A stretch of 30,520 nucleotides of DNA from contig JAEZEU010000240.1 of NCBI GenBank assembly GCA_023432885.1, forward strand, positions 1 to 30,520. Reading direction: 5' to 3'. Made by a program: the position numbers and the translations under genes. The notes below the pieces were generated by a model. It did no database searches and was not told the origin of the DNA. It worked only from the letters and a program-made list of their open reading frames with translations. Shown here one piece after another: positions 23,223 through 30,520 of this stretch (the first letter of the stretch is position 1; each line of letters opens with the position of its first letter). Origin of the DNA: Pseudomonadota bacterium (lineage in GTDB: Bacteria; Pseudomonadota; Alphaproteobacteria; Rhizobiales; Xanthobacteraceae).

Positions 23223-24350
23223 TTAGTTCATCCGCGACGGCGCGGTTACGCGCACCTGCCAGAACGTCAGCATGCGCCGGGCATTTTCCGTCGTCATCGT
23301 GGCGAAATGATTTCTCGCCCTGGCGAGCTCGGCGGCGCCCGCCGCGCCTGTTGAATAGCGGCATTCCAGCACGGAAGCAGTCGTCTCCCAGCCGAGCTTC
23401 GCTGCCCGGCACGCCACCACCAGCCCATCGTCGCGCAGGCTTTGCATCAGCGGACGGATCACTTCGACCGTCGAATCCGACAGTTCCGCAAGGGCGACCA
23501 CAGTCTCCTCATACTTCTTCTGCCGGGCGAATCCGGCCAGCATGGCCTCGTCGAGCCTGCCCGTCTCCTTCAGCTTGGCAACGAACTGCCGTGCCGCGGT
23601 GAAATCGCGGACGTCAGACATTTCGCGATCAGCGCTCGCTTTGGCGTTTACGATAGCGCTGCGGATTTCCTCGAACAAATGCGGGGGAGCGCGGGACAAC
23701 AATTTGGTGCGAACCGCTTCGCTCGCCTTGCTCAGCAATTGCTGGCGCAGTTCCGAAGGCAGATCGACCCGGATGCCGGCTTCGACCGCAAGGTCGGGAT
23801 TATCTTCGGCCTGCCCCACGATGATGGCGAAACCGCCGGCGGAAATCCGCGCCCCCGGATTGCCGACGACCCGGCGGCTGACGCTCGGAAATCGCCGGGA
23901 AAGCAGTGCGTCGGTGACAGCTTCCTTCAGCCACCAGCGGCCCGAGATCGCCAGCAAGTGCTGCTCGCTCTTGTTTTGCGCGATTTCAATCAGGTCGTCG
24001 TCGCCAAGGCGCGGCGATTCCTGCAGGACAGGCGCGGCGATGCTGATCTCATTGTTCCCGGCAAGCTGACGGATCACCGTAGGGGGCGCCTGCGCAATTG
24101 GCGCCAGCTGCGCGCTGATATCCGCCAACGCCATGCGCGCGCTGATGTCGGCAATCGATCGCAGCTCGATCGCCTTGACCAGCCGTTCGAGCACATGGTC
24201 GAACAGCTCGACCTGTTCACCGTCGAATTGGCCCGCCGATACCAGGAAAAGATCGGTAACGCGCTTGGCGGTCTCGATGCACTTTGCCGTCGAGCCGCCG
24301 CCTATTGCAGCCTCGATCTCATCGGCAATCGATTGCCCGGCTAGTCGCAT
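23223..24350 (-). CDS. DUF2336 domain protein
   Basis: 375 residues, cytoplasmic, all-helical in appearance and matching the alphaproteobacterial DUF2336 family of unknown function. Characteristic stretches are VTDLFLVSAGQFDGEQVELFDHVLERLV near residue 31, ELRSIADISARMALADIS, LAGNNEISIAAPVLQESPRL with LGDDDLIEIAQNKSEQHLLAISGR (about 95-137), and a repeat-like C-terminal half (FARQKKYEETVVALAELSD). The pattern of helix pairs suggests a HEAT-like scaffold. The ATG at 24350 with GGATGA upstream is used. It stands alone, and no partner is evident. Confidence 0.87.
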   Translation of the reverse strand: MRLAGQSIADEIEAAIGGGSTAKCIETAKRVTDLFLVSAGQFDGEQVELFDHVLERLVKAIELRSIADISARMALADISAQLAPIAQAPPTVIRQLAGNNEISIAAPVLQESPRLGDDDLIEIAQNKSEQHLLAISGRWWLKEAVTDALLSRRFPSVSRRVVGNPGARISAGGFAIIVGQAEDNPDLAVEAGIRVDLPSELRQQLLSKASEAVRTKLLSRAPPHLFEEIRSAIVNAKASADREMSDVRDFTAARQFVAKLKETGRLDEAMLAGFARQKKYEETVVALAELSDSTVEVIRPLMQSLRDDGLVVACRAAKLGWETTASVLECRYSTGAAGAAELARARNHFATMTTENARRMLTFWQVRVTAPSRMN

Positions 24351-24462
24351 TGCTCATCCAGAGCTGATGGGTGCTTGTTCTAAGCCAACCATAACCTCTA
24401 CAGGACGGGCCTAAACGTTTCGTAAACCATCGCCTGCCCGGGCTGGGCGGAGTCGGCAGGGG

Positions 24463-25203
24463 CTATTCCCCGTTCCACCCGCAGGCCCTGAGCCGCTCAT
24501 GCATATGCGCCGGCGCCGGCGCGACCGCCCGCACCGGTTCCCTGTTCTTCGAAATCGGAACGCCGATCCCGCGTGAGTGCAGATGCAGCCGCGGTTCGCC
24601 GAAGCGCGGGCCGCTGCCGTAAACGTTGTCGCCGACGATCGGCCAGCCCATGGCGGCGGCATGCACCCGAAGCTGATGGGTGCGGCCGGTAACGGGCTCC
24701 ATCGCAAGCCAGGCGAGCCCATCGCCGCGGCCGAGCACCTTCCAGTTGGTGATCGCCGACTGCCCCTCGGGGTCCGGTTTTTGCCACCAGCCGCGTTCGG
24801 CGTTTTTCCGTCCCAGCGGCAGGTCGATGATGCCTTCGTCCTCGGAAGGTCCTCCCTCGACGATCGCCCAATAGGTTTTCTCGACCTTGCCGTGCTTGAA
24901 CAGCAGGCCGAGCGAGGCGGTAGCCTTGCGGTGCCGCCCGAGCACGAGGCAGCCGGACGTATCCTTGTCCAGCCGATGGGCCAGCACTGGCGGCCGTGGC
25001 AGGCCGAATCGCAGTGCGTCAAAGGATGCTTCGAGATTGGCTCCGCCCTTCGGACCCCGATGCACCGGCAACCCCGCCGGCTTGTCGATGATCAGCATCA
25101 GCCCGTCGCGGTGGAGCACGCGCGCCACAATTTCGTCCGCAGTCAATTCGGGAACATCGAGCAATTGTCGAGGCTTTCGTTTACTGAGTGAAACGGCTAA
25201 CAC
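24463..25203 (-). CDS. RluA-family RNA pseudouridine synthase
   Basis: 246 residues. The catalytic motif HRLDKDTSG (D79 is the nucleophile) is complete, as are DGLMLIIDKPAGLPVH, KVEKTYWAIVEG, and EPVTGRTHQLRVHAAAMGWPIVGDNVYG. There is no S4 domain, so it is like RluA/RluE-type stand-alone enzymes; the target uridine, in rRNA or tRNA, cannot be told. The GTG at 25203 gives the start adopted, but only ten bases separate it from the divergent ftsY ATG, and the poly-G just before it is too close for a normal ribosome site; the true start may be downstream. Confidence 0.9.
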   Translation of the reverse strand: MLAVSLSKRKPRQLLDVPELTADEIVARVLHRDGLMLIIDKPAGLPVHRGPKGGANLEASFDALRFGLPRPPVLAHRLDKDTSGCLVLGRHRKATASLGLLFKHGKVEKTYWAIVEGGPSEDEGIIDLPLGRKNAERGWWQKPDPEGQSAITNWKVLGRGDGLAWLAMEPVTGRTHQLRVHAAAMGWPIVGDNVYGSGPRFGEPRLHLHSRGIGVPISKNREPVRAVAPAPAHMHERLRACGWNGE

Positions 25204-25212
25204 GTCCCCCCA

Positions 25213-26157
25213 ATGAGCGAAACCGAAGACACACCCAAATTGAGCTGGTGGCGGCGGCTTTCCAGCGGCCTTAAGCGGACATCGAGTTCGCTCGGCACGG
25301 CCGTCGCGGACCTCGTCACCAAGCGCAAGCTCGACCGCGCCATGCTCGACGACATCGAGGATGTGCTGCTGCGCGCCGATCTCGGCAGCGAGGTTGCGGT
25401 ACGCATTGCGGATGCCGTAGGCAGCGGCCGCTACGACAAGGCGATCTCGGCCGATGAAGTGAAGAGCGTGGTTGCAAGCGAGGTCGAGAAGGTCCTGGCG
25501 CCGGTGGCAAGGCCGCTCGAAATCGATGCCGCGAAAAAGCCGTTCGTCATCCTGGTCGTCGGCGTCAATGGCTCCGGCAAGACCACCACCATCGGCAAGC
25601 TGGCATCAAGGTTTTCCGCCGAGGGGCGCAAGGTGATGCTCGCCGCCGGCGATACCTTCCGCGCCGCGGCGATCGAACAGCTCAAGGTCTGGGGCGAGCG
25701 CAACAAGGTGCCGGTCATTGCCGGCGCGCAGGGGTCGGATTCCGCGAGCCTTGCTTTCAGCGCGCTGAGTGCAGCGAAGGAGCAGGGGGCCGACGTGCTC
25801 CTGATCGACACCGCCGGCCGATTGCAGAACAAGTCCGAGCTGATGAACGAGCTCGAAAAGATCGTCCGCGTCATCAGGAAAGTCGATGCCTCGGCCCCGC
25901 ACGCAGTGCTGCTCGTGCTCGACGCCACGGTGGGACAAAATGCGCTGTCGCAAGTCGAGGCATTTCATCGTACCGCGGGTGTCACAGGCCTCGTGATGAC
26001 GAAACTCGACGGCACCGCGCGCGGCGGCATTCTGGTGGCATTGGCGGAGAAGTACAAGCTGCCGGTGCACTTCATCGGCGTCGGCGAAGGCATCGACGAT
26101 CTCTCGCCCTTCACTGCGCGGGATTTTGCCAGGGCGATCGCGGGGATCGAGTCGTAG
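25213..26157 (+). CDS. ftsY: Signal recognition particle receptor FtsY
   Basis: Membrane-associated GTPase that docks the Ffh-ribosome complex at the translocon. The 314 residues comprise a short basic N-terminal region (WWRRLSSGLKRTSSSLG) instead of the long acidic A domain of enterobacteria, the N domain (about 25-105), and the G domain with P-loop GVNGSGKT (117-124), DTAGR (199-203) and TKLD (263-266), followed by GTARGG. The ATG at 25213 has no clear ribosome site and the gap to the divergent RluA gene is about ten bases, so promoters must lie inside the neighbouring gene. yciB follows 38 bases downstream. Confidence 0.97.
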   Translation: MSETEDTPKLSWWRRLSSGLKRTSSSLGTAVADLVTKRKLDRAMLDDIEDVLLRADLGSEVAVRIADAVGSGRYDKAISADEVKSVVASEVEKVLAPVARPLEIDAAKKPFVILVVGVNGSGKTTTIGKLASRFSAEGRKVMLAAGDTFRAAAIEQLKVWGERNKVPVIAGAQGSDSASLAFSALSAAKEQGADVLLIDTAGRLQNKSELMNELEKIVRVIRKVDASAPHAVLLVLDATVGQNALSQVEAFHRTAGVTGLVMTKLDGTARGGILVALAEKYKLPVHFIGVGEGIDDLSPFTARDFARAIAGIES

Positions 26158-26195
26158 TTTTCTCTGGGATGCCTCGCAGCAACGAAGGTTTGGTA

Positions 26196-26798
26196 ATGGA
26201 CAAGACCCAGCCGCATCCGCTGTTCAAGCTCGCGACCGAGCTCGGTCCGCTGATCGTCTTCTTTGTCGTCAACGCCAAGTTCAATCTGTTCGCGGCGACC
26301 GGCGCCTTCATGGTGGCGATCGTCGCGGCGATGATCGCCTCCTACGTGGTGACCAGGCACATTCCCACGATGGCCCTGGTCACCGGCGCGGTGGTGCTGG
26401 TGTTTGGCACGCTGACGCTCGTGCTGCATGACGAAACCTTCATCAAGATGAAGCCGACTATCGTCTACGGCCTGTTCGCAGCGGTGCTCGGCGGCGGCCT
26501 TTTTTTCGGCCGCTCCTTCATCGCCATCATGTTCGACCAGATGTTCAATCTGACCGCCACCGGCTGGCGCATCCTCACCATGCGCTGGGCGTTGTTCTTC
26601 CTCGCCATGGCGGTTCTCAACGAGATCATCTGGCGCACGCAGAGCACGGATTTCTGGGTCGCTTTCAAGGCGTTCGGCGCGATCCCGCTGACCATGGGCT
26701 TTGCAATCGCCCAGATGCCGCTGATCAAGCGTTATCACGTGGAACCGGCGTCGCTGGCGGCGAGCGAGGCCGAAGCCGGCGACATCAGCAAGGGTTGA
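26196..26798 (+). CDS. yciB: Inner-membrane-spanning protein YciB (septation protein A family)
   Basis: 200 residues with five hydrophobic segments. Family motifs are HPLFKLATELGPLIVFFVVN at the start, the FGTLTLVLHDETFIKMKPTI loop, and AVLNEIIWRTQSTDFWVAFK near the C-terminus. Members (also called IspZ or septation protein A) act in cell-envelope or septum maintenance; the exact role is unsettled. The ATG at 26196 (MDKTQPHPLF) is preferred to an upstream ATG at 26169 because GAAGG lies eight bases ahead and the family starts here. Follows ftsY by 38 bases, probably one transcript. Confidence 0.93.
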   Translation: MDKTQPHPLFKLATELGPLIVFFVVNAKFNLFAATGAFMVAIVAAMIASYVVTRHIPTMALVTGAVVLVFGTLTLVLHDETFIKMKPTIVYGLFAAVLGGGLFFGRSFIAIMFDQMFNLTATGWRILTMRWALFFLAMAVLNEIIWRTQSTDFWVAFKAFGAIPLTMGFAIAQMPLIKRYHVEPASLAASEAEAGDISKG

Positions 26799-26802
26799 CC
26801 GT

Positions 26803-26853
26803 CTCGTGTCCCGGACGCGGTGCAGCGCGCCGCGCTACGGCCGGAGCGCGAGA
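26803..26853. repeat. Fragment of a dispersed Bradyrhizobium-type intergenic element
   Basis: The run TCTCGTGTCCCGGACGCGGTG at the start of this gap, followed by CAGCGCGCCGCGCTACGG, resembles one half of a palindromic intergenic element seen widely in Bradyrhizobium (GTGTCCCGGACGCGGTGCAGCG). It fills the gap between yciB and the convergent ccmG; the matching right arm is largely missing. Confidence 0.4.
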
Positions 26854-26855
26854 TT

Positions 26856-27449
26856 TTAGCTGCCGGCCTTCAACGCCTTCTCGATCTCGGCCTTCAGCAC
26901 GCCGTCGATGTTTTGTGGCGTGATGGGCCCGACGAGCTTGTACAGGATCGTTCCGTCGCGGCCGACGATAAACGTTTCCGGCACGCCATAAACGCCCCAT
27001 TCGATCGAGGCCCGGCCATTGCCGTCGACACCGACCGCGCTGAACGGATTGCCGTAACGGCCAAGGAAGCGCCGCGCATTCTCCGCTACGTCCTTGTAGT
27101 TGATGCCGACGAGCTGCAGGCGCTTGTCCTTGGCGAGGTCGGTCAGCAGCGGCGCCTCGTCATGACAGGGCACGCACCATGATGCCCAGACATTGACGAG
27201 GCTGACCCTGCCCTTGAACATGGCCGGATCGAGCCCGGGCACGGCAGCGCCTCCACGCGTCAGGCCCTCGAGCGCGGGAAGCGCCGTTTGCGGCGCCGGA
27301 CGCCCGATCAGTGCCGACGGTATCTTCGATGGATCGCCGCCATAGAGCCGCAGCAGGAAGAACGCGGCCAGCACGCCAAATCCGATCAGCGGCAGCATCA
27401 CCAGCCAACGGCGCGCCCGAGAAGCCGGTTCTTCAGCGTGAGCGCTCAT
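26856..27449 (-). CDS. ccmG: Cytochrome c maturation thioredoxin-like protein
   Basis: Periplasmic, membrane-anchored thiol-disulfide reductase (CycY/DsbE) that keeps apocytochrome c cysteines reduced for heme attachment. The 197 residues have one N-terminal membrane segment (about 15-35) and a thioredoxin fold with the active site WCVPC (C92, C95), preceded by SLVNVWAS; the GVPETFIVGRDGTILYKLVG stretch contains the cis-Pro region. It is the last gene of ccmABCDG; its ATG overlaps the ccmD stop by four bases (ATGA), so it is translationally coupled. Known in Bradyrhizobium as cycY. Confidence 0.96.
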   Translation of the reverse strand: MSAHAEEPASRARRWLVMLPLIGFGVLAAFFLLRLYGGDPSKIPSALIGRPAPQTALPALEGLTRGGAAVPGLDPAMFKGRVSLVNVWASWCVPCHDEAPLLTDLAKDKRLQLVGINYKDVAENARRFLGRYGNPFSAVGVDGNGRASIEWGVYGVPETFIVGRDGTILYKLVGPITPQNIDGVLKAEIEKALKAGS

Positions 27450-27631
27450 CGGATGTCCGTTGCGCCGCGGCCGGAGCGCCGCGTGATGCCGCTGGCCTCG
27501 AGATCGCGCAGCCGCGCCTTCTGGGTGCGATAATCGACCGTGATCCAGACGACCAGAAGCAGCACGACGATCGCGACCAGCACATAGGATGTGGCGATGA
27601 AGGACGCATAGGGGCCAAGCGACACCGTCAT
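27446..27631 (-). CDS. ccmD: Heme exporter small membrane protein CcmD
   Basis: 61 residues with one membrane helix (ATSYVLVAIVVLLLVVWITVDYRTQK) and a basic cytoplasmic tail, the CcmD layout (CycX in Bradyrhizobium). In the family it is needed with CcmABC to release heme-loaded CcmE. Its start overlaps the ccmC stop and its stop overlaps the ccmG start, each by four bases (ATGA). This tight overlap and the position between ccmC and ccmG support the call in spite of its size. Confidence 0.94.
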   Translation of the reverse strand: MTVSLGPYASFIATSYVLVAIVVLLLVVWITVDYRTQKARLRDLEASGITRRSGRGATDIR

Positions 27632-28380
27632 GCCGCGCTCACTTCATTCGGGAGCGTCACGCGGCTCGCCTGCATCATCTGCAGGCTGCGGACGCGCCGG
27701 CGCAGGATTTCGTTGCGCATCGCCGCCAGATGCAGCGTGACGAACAGCAGCGAGAACGCCAGCGCCATCACCAGCAGCGGAATCAGGAACGAGCGGTCCA
27801 TGGTCGGGCCGCCCATGCGGATCACGGACGCGCCCTGGTGCAGCGTGTTCCACCAGTCGACCGAAAACTTGATGATCGGCAGGTTGATGGCGCCGACCAG
27901 CGTCAACACCGCAGCCGCCCGCGCCGCGCGCGAGGGATCGTCGACCGCGCGCCACAGCGCGATCAGGCCCAGATACATCAGGAACAGGATCAGTACGGAG
28001 GTGAGCCGCGCGTCCCATTCCCAATAGGTGCCCCACATCGGCCGGCCCCAGAGCGAGCCCGTGACCAGCGCGAGAAAGGTGAAGGCTGCACCGATGGGTG
28101 CCGCGGCTTTGGCGGCAACGTCGGCCAGCGGGTGCCGCCACACCAGCGTGCCGAGCGAGGCGATGCTCATCACGCCCCAGACGAACATCGACAGCCAGGC
28201 ATTCGGCACGTGGATGAACATGATCTTGACGGTCGCGCCTTGCTGATAGTCGTCCGGCGCCATCGCGGACAGATACAGGCCGGCGGCAAGCAGGATTGCG
28301 GTCACAGCCATCAGCCACGGCAATGCGCGCGCGGTCAGCGACAGAAAGCGCGTGGGATTGGCGAGGTCGATCAGTGTCAT
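27628..28380 (-). CDS. ccmC: Heme handling protein CcmC
   Basis: Membrane protein that binds heme and loads it onto CcmE (CycZ in Bradyrhizobium). The 250 residues have six hydrophobic segments and the tryptophan-rich motif WGRPMWGTYWEWD (111-123). The histidine in MFIHVPNAW (about residue 57) and another in the segment NTLHQGASV are the expected heme ligands flanking the WWD domain. The ATG at 28380 (MTLIDLANPT) fits the family start; the ribosome site is weak, and the frame continues upstream without support. 75 bases separate it from ccmB. Confidence 0.96.
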   Translation of the reverse strand: MTLIDLANPTRFLSLTARALPWLMAVTAILLAAGLYLSAMAPDDYQQGATVKIMFIHVPNAWLSMFVWGVMSIASLGTLVWRHPLADVAAKAAAPIGAAFTFLALVTGSLWGRPMWGTYWEWDARLTSVLILFLMYLGLIALWRAVDDPSRAARAAAVLTLVGAINLPIIKFSVDWWNTLHQGASVIRMGGPTMDRSFLIPLLVMALAFSLLFVTLHLAAMRNEILRRRVRSLQMMQASRVTLPNEVSAA

Positions 28381-28455
28381 GGCATTCTGATAATGGGGCT
28401 GGCCGTCGCAGGCAATTGGCCTGAAAAGCCTCGACAAGAGTTGATCAGCATCAAG

Positions 28456-29124
28456 TCAGTCGAGCCCGTGCCTGAGGCTGGCGGCTGCGGCGAACGGTCC
28501 GACCACAAAGCTCACCAGCGAGATCGCGCAAAGGATCGAGAATGGAGTTCCAAACGGGGTGGGGCCCACGATGACCGCCTGGGAGGCCGCGACACCAAAG
28601 ATCAGCACGGGGACCGACAGCGGCAGCACCAGCACGGCCAACAGCAACCCGCCGCGATGCAGCGTCACCGCCAGCGCAGCTCCGATCATGCCGGTAAAGG
28701 TGAGGGCCGGCGTGCCGGCGAGCAACGTCAGCGCCACCGCTGCTGTCGCTTTGGCATCGAGATTGAGCAGCAGGCCCAGCGCGGGCGTTGCGACGATCAG
28801 CGGCAGGCCGGCGGCCAGCCAATGCGCCAGCGCTTTCGCCGCGCAGGCGAGTTCCAGCGGCGTTCGGCTCATCACGATCAGATCCAGCGAGCCGTCATCG
28901 TGATCGGCCGTGAACAGGCGGTCGAGCGTGAGCAGGCTTGCGAGCAGTGCGCCAAGCCAGAGGATCGCGGGCCCCAGCCGTTTCAGCAACTGCAGATCGG
29001 GTCCGATCGCAAACGGCATCAATACGACGACGGTGAGGAAGAACAGCACCCCGATCAGCGCCCCGCCGCCGACGCGCAGCGCGATGCGGACATCGCGGCG
29101 GATGAGCGCGGTAAGCGCGGTCAT
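28456..29124 (-). CDS. ccmB: Heme exporter membrane subunit CcmB
   Basis: ABC-type membrane subunit working with CcmA and CcmC in heme loading of CcmE (CycW in Bradyrhizobium). The 222 residues contain about six hydrophobic segments and family stretches LIRRDVRIALRVGGGALIGVLFFL and LDRLFTADHDDGSLDLIVMS. The ATG at 29124 overlaps the ccmA stop (ATGA). A much longer frame upstream is the ccmA gene in another phase and is not used. Confidence 0.96.
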   Translation of the reverse strand: MTALTALIRRDVRIALRVGGGALIGVLFFLTVVVLMPFAIGPDLQLLKRLGPAILWLGALLASLLTLDRLFTADHDDGSLDLIVMSRTPLELACAAKALAHWLAAGLPLIVATPALGLLLNLDAKATAAVALTLLAGTPALTFTGMIGAALAVTLHRGGLLLAVLVLPLSVPVLIFGVAASQAVIVGPTPFGTPFSILCAISLVSFVVGPFAAAASLRHGLD

Positions 29125-29723
29125 GGCGCGCCTCCAATCCGCAATTCCCTTGCCCCGATCCCGAGCGGCGCGTGTGTGGCCGCAACGATCAGGCCGCCAG
29201 CGGCGAGATGCTCGCGCATCAAGGCGGCAAAGACAACCTGCCCGGCGGCGTCGAGCGCCGTGGTCGGCTCGTCCAGCAGCCAGATCGGCCGCTTCACCGA
29301 CAATAGCCGCGCGATGGACAGGCGCCGGCGCTGGCCCGCGGAGAGGAAGGCGGCCGGCAGATGGGCGGCGTGGCCGAGGCCGACGCGCGCAATATTTGCA
29401 GCGGCATCGCCGCTCGCGCCGCCCAAAAAATCCCGCCAGAAGGAAAGATTTTCCATCACCGATAGAGCCGGCTTCAGGGCGTCGCGATGGCCGAGATAGT
29501 GCGCCTGTTCGCTCAAGGTCAGTTCGGCGTCGCCGCCGGCAAGCTCGATCGATCCGCCTGCGGGATGCAGCAGTCCTGCAATCAGCCGCAGCAGCGAAGT
29601 CTTTCCGGAGCCGTTGGGGCCAGTCACGGCCAGCGCCTCGCCCGCGGCGTTCTCGAAATCGAGGCCGGAAAACACCTCCCGGCCGCCCCGCACACATATC
29701 AAACCGCGTCCCGAGAGCCGCAT
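29121..29723 (-). CDS. ccmA: Heme exporter ATP-binding subunit CcmA
   Basis: ABC ATPase of the CcmABCD complex (CycV in Bradyrhizobium); ATP use releases heme-loaded CcmE. The 200 residues include Walker A GPNGSGKT (35-42), the signature LSAGQ (127-131) and Walker B IWLLDEP (147-153). The ATG at 29723, with AAGGG just upstream, is preferred to an in-frame GTG four codons earlier. First gene of ccmABCDG; ccmE, ccmF and ccmH are not in the window and must be encoded elsewhere, as is usual for this group. It diverges from acnA, sharing a 249-base control region. Confidence 0.96.
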   Translation of the reverse strand: MRLSGRGLICVRGGREVFSGLDFENAAGEALAVTGPNGSGKTSLLRLIAGLLHPAGGSIELAGGDAELTLSEQAHYLGHRDALKPALSVMENLSFWRDFLGGASGDAAANIARVGLGHAAHLPAAFLSAGQRRRLSIARLLSVKRPIWLLDEPTTALDAAGQVVFAALMREHLAAGGLIVAATHAPLGIGARELRIGGAP

Positions 29724-29842
29724 CTTGCCCTTCACAGCCCTCTGAATTTGCCCAACGATTTGGCCAAGGATTTTCTTGGGGTACCGCAGCCGAATTTGTT
29801 GCTGGCGAAGCGCTGCAGCACGATAGTCAGTGTGGCGGCGCT

Positions 29843-29859
29843 TCTAGAAAGATTCTATA
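29843..29859. promoter_or_regulatory. Candidate Irr iron control element (ICE)
   Basis: TCTAGAAAGATTCTATA contains the perfect inverted repeat TAGAA-N3-TTCTA and fits the rhizobial Irr-box consensus TTTAGAA-N3-TTCTAAA at 12 of 14 positions. It lies midway between ccmA and acnA. Irr senses heme status in rhizobia, and iron control of acnA by Irr has been described in this group. A perfect TAGAA-N3-TTCTA is expected about 0.03 times by chance in 30 kb. Confidence 0.7.
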
Positions 29860-29917
29860 AGCCCGAACCTTGATGCAGCACCGAAAGGGTGTCTGCAAGC
29901 CATTCGGTCTCACCCCG

Positions 29918-29931
29918 TTGACGGTGCTCAA
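29918..29931 (+). promoter_or_regulatory. Candidate FixK/FNR-type box upstream of acnA
   Basis: TTGACGGTGCTCAA is a perfect TTGA-N6-TCAA. It lies 41 bases before the acnA start. The best -10-like sequence (TATCAT, 29946-29951) would put transcription start only about 33 bases from its centre, not the usual 41.5. The TTGACG part could equally be an ordinary -35. Weak evidence. Confidence 0.3.
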
Positions 29932-29972
29932 ATACCCTTGCTGGGTATCATGATGAACTGGGATTTTCTGAC

Positions 29973-30520
29973 ATGACCTCTCTCGACAGCTTCAAATGCC
30001 GCAAGACCCTCAAGGTCGGTGGCAAGACCTACGTCTATTACAGCCTGCCCACGGCCGAGAAGAATGGTCTGAAGGGGATTTCCAAGCTCCCTTATTCGAT
30101 GAAAGTCGTGCTGGAGAACCTGCTGCGCAACGAGGACGGCCGCAGCGTCAAAAAGGACGATATCCTGGCGGTCGGCAAGTGGCTCAAGAAGCGCCAGCTC
30201 GAGCATGAGATCGCGTTCCGTCCGGCGCGCGTCCTGATGCAGGATTTCACCGGTGTGCCGGCGGTGGTCGACCTCGCCGCCATGCGCAACGCGATGCAGA
30301 AGCTCGGTGGCGATGCCGAAAAGATCAACCCGCTGGTCCCGGTCGATCTCGTCATCGATCACTCCGTGATCGTGAACTTCTTCGGCGATAACAAGGCTTT
30401 CGCCAAGAACGTGGTCGAGGAATACAAGCAGAACCAGGAGCGCTACGAGTTCCTGAAGTGGGGCCAGAAGGCATTCTCGAATTTTTCCGTCGTGCCGCCG
30501 GGCACCGGCATCTGCCACCA
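29973..30520 (+). CDS. acnA: Aconitate hydratase A, 5' part
   Basis: [4Fe-4S] enzyme of the TCA cycle that interconverts citrate and isocitrate. The first 182 residues are present; the usual length is about 900, so the gene runs off the window. Diagnostic stretches are the start MTSLDSFKCRKTLKVGGKTY, ISKLPYSMKVVLENLLRNEDG, FRPARVLMQDFTGVPAVVDLAAMR, LVPVDLVIDHSV and SNFSVVPPGTGICHQ. A GGGAT near 29960 is the only ribosome-site candidate. It diverges from ccmA and is preceded by a candidate Irr element and a candidate FixK box. In rhizobia aconitase is a known iron-responsive gene. Confidence 0.96.
   Translation, partial: MTSLDSFKCRKTLKVGGKTYVYYSLPTAEKNGLKGISKLPYSMKVVLENLLRNEDGRSVKKDDILAVGKWLKKRQLEHEIAFRPARVLMQDFTGVPAVVDLAAMRNAMQKLGGDAEKINPLVPVDLVIDHSVIVNFFGDNKAFAKNVVEEYKQNQERYEFLKWGQKAFSNFSVVPPGTGICH

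Noticed and set aside
27730..29499. 589-codon open frame antisense to ccmC and ccmB
   Set aside because: Gln/Arg/His-rich shadow composition; the minus-strand ccm genes with their ATGA overlaps explain the region.

Overview
The window is a GC-rich chromosomal segment of an alphaproteobacterium, most likely Bradyrhizobium or a close relative in the Nitrobacteraceae. Reasons are the acnA / ccmABCDG divergent pair (the cyc genes of Bradyrhizobium), the leuB-asd and leuC-rplS-trmD neighbourhoods, the families of dispersed intergenic palindromes, the small exported Tyr/Pro- and His/Gly-rich proteins, and candidate sites for the rhizobial regulators Irr and FixK. Gene identities come from reading translated motifs; no database search was possible. 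I see no tRNA, rRNA, CRISPR array, phage gene or intact insertion sequence. It looks like a core region with small accessory units between housekeeping operons.

Left part (1-12.1 kb). The 3' end of leuB is followed by a strong terminator, a small exported protein, a one-pass membrane protein, asd (with a hairpin and T-run in its leader), a YqhA-like membrane protein, a beta-carbonic anhydrase and a CitE-like lyase. Next come a c-type cytochrome and a four-cysteine DUF6455 protein, apparently one operon behind a FixK2-like promoter. After a DxD glycosyltransferase come leuD and a minimal zincin. Three small exported low-complexity proteins follow on the opposite strand, then a 73-residue protein and leuC. 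leuB, leuC and leuD (leucine synthesis) lie near one another but are not one operon.

Middle (12.1-17 kb). The ribosome/SRP block ffh-rpsP-rimM ... trmD-rplS is on the minus strand. Between rimM and trmD sits a plus-strand MarR regulator plus DUF1398 pair, preceded by a 16+16 bp perfect inverted repeat that overlaps a sigma70-type promoter. This is the clearest self-contained regulatory module in the window.

Right part (17-30.5 kb). An NAPE-PLD-like metallo-hydrolase is followed by a translationally coupled pair of exported proteins (GyrI-like domain behind a long Pro/Ala/Ser linker, then a SIMPL-domain protein). dapF and mtaB are adjacent and probably co-transcribed. Next are a decayed gene resembling a 2'-5' RNA ligase, a DUF2846 lipoprotein, a gene-poor stretch, a DUF2336 protein, a RluA-type pseudouridine synthase, ftsY, the septation protein gene yciB, and the cytochrome c maturation operon ccmABCDG. 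The latter diverges from acnA across a region with an Irr-type iron-control element.

Two links run between the genes. asd and dapF act in the lysine/diaminopimelate pathway, and ffh and ftsY encode the two interacting SRP GTPases. The Ccm genes supply the heme-handling apparatus that the c-type cytochrome at 5.5 kb needs. The putative FixK and Irr sites suggest that oxygen and iron supply control the respiratory genes here.
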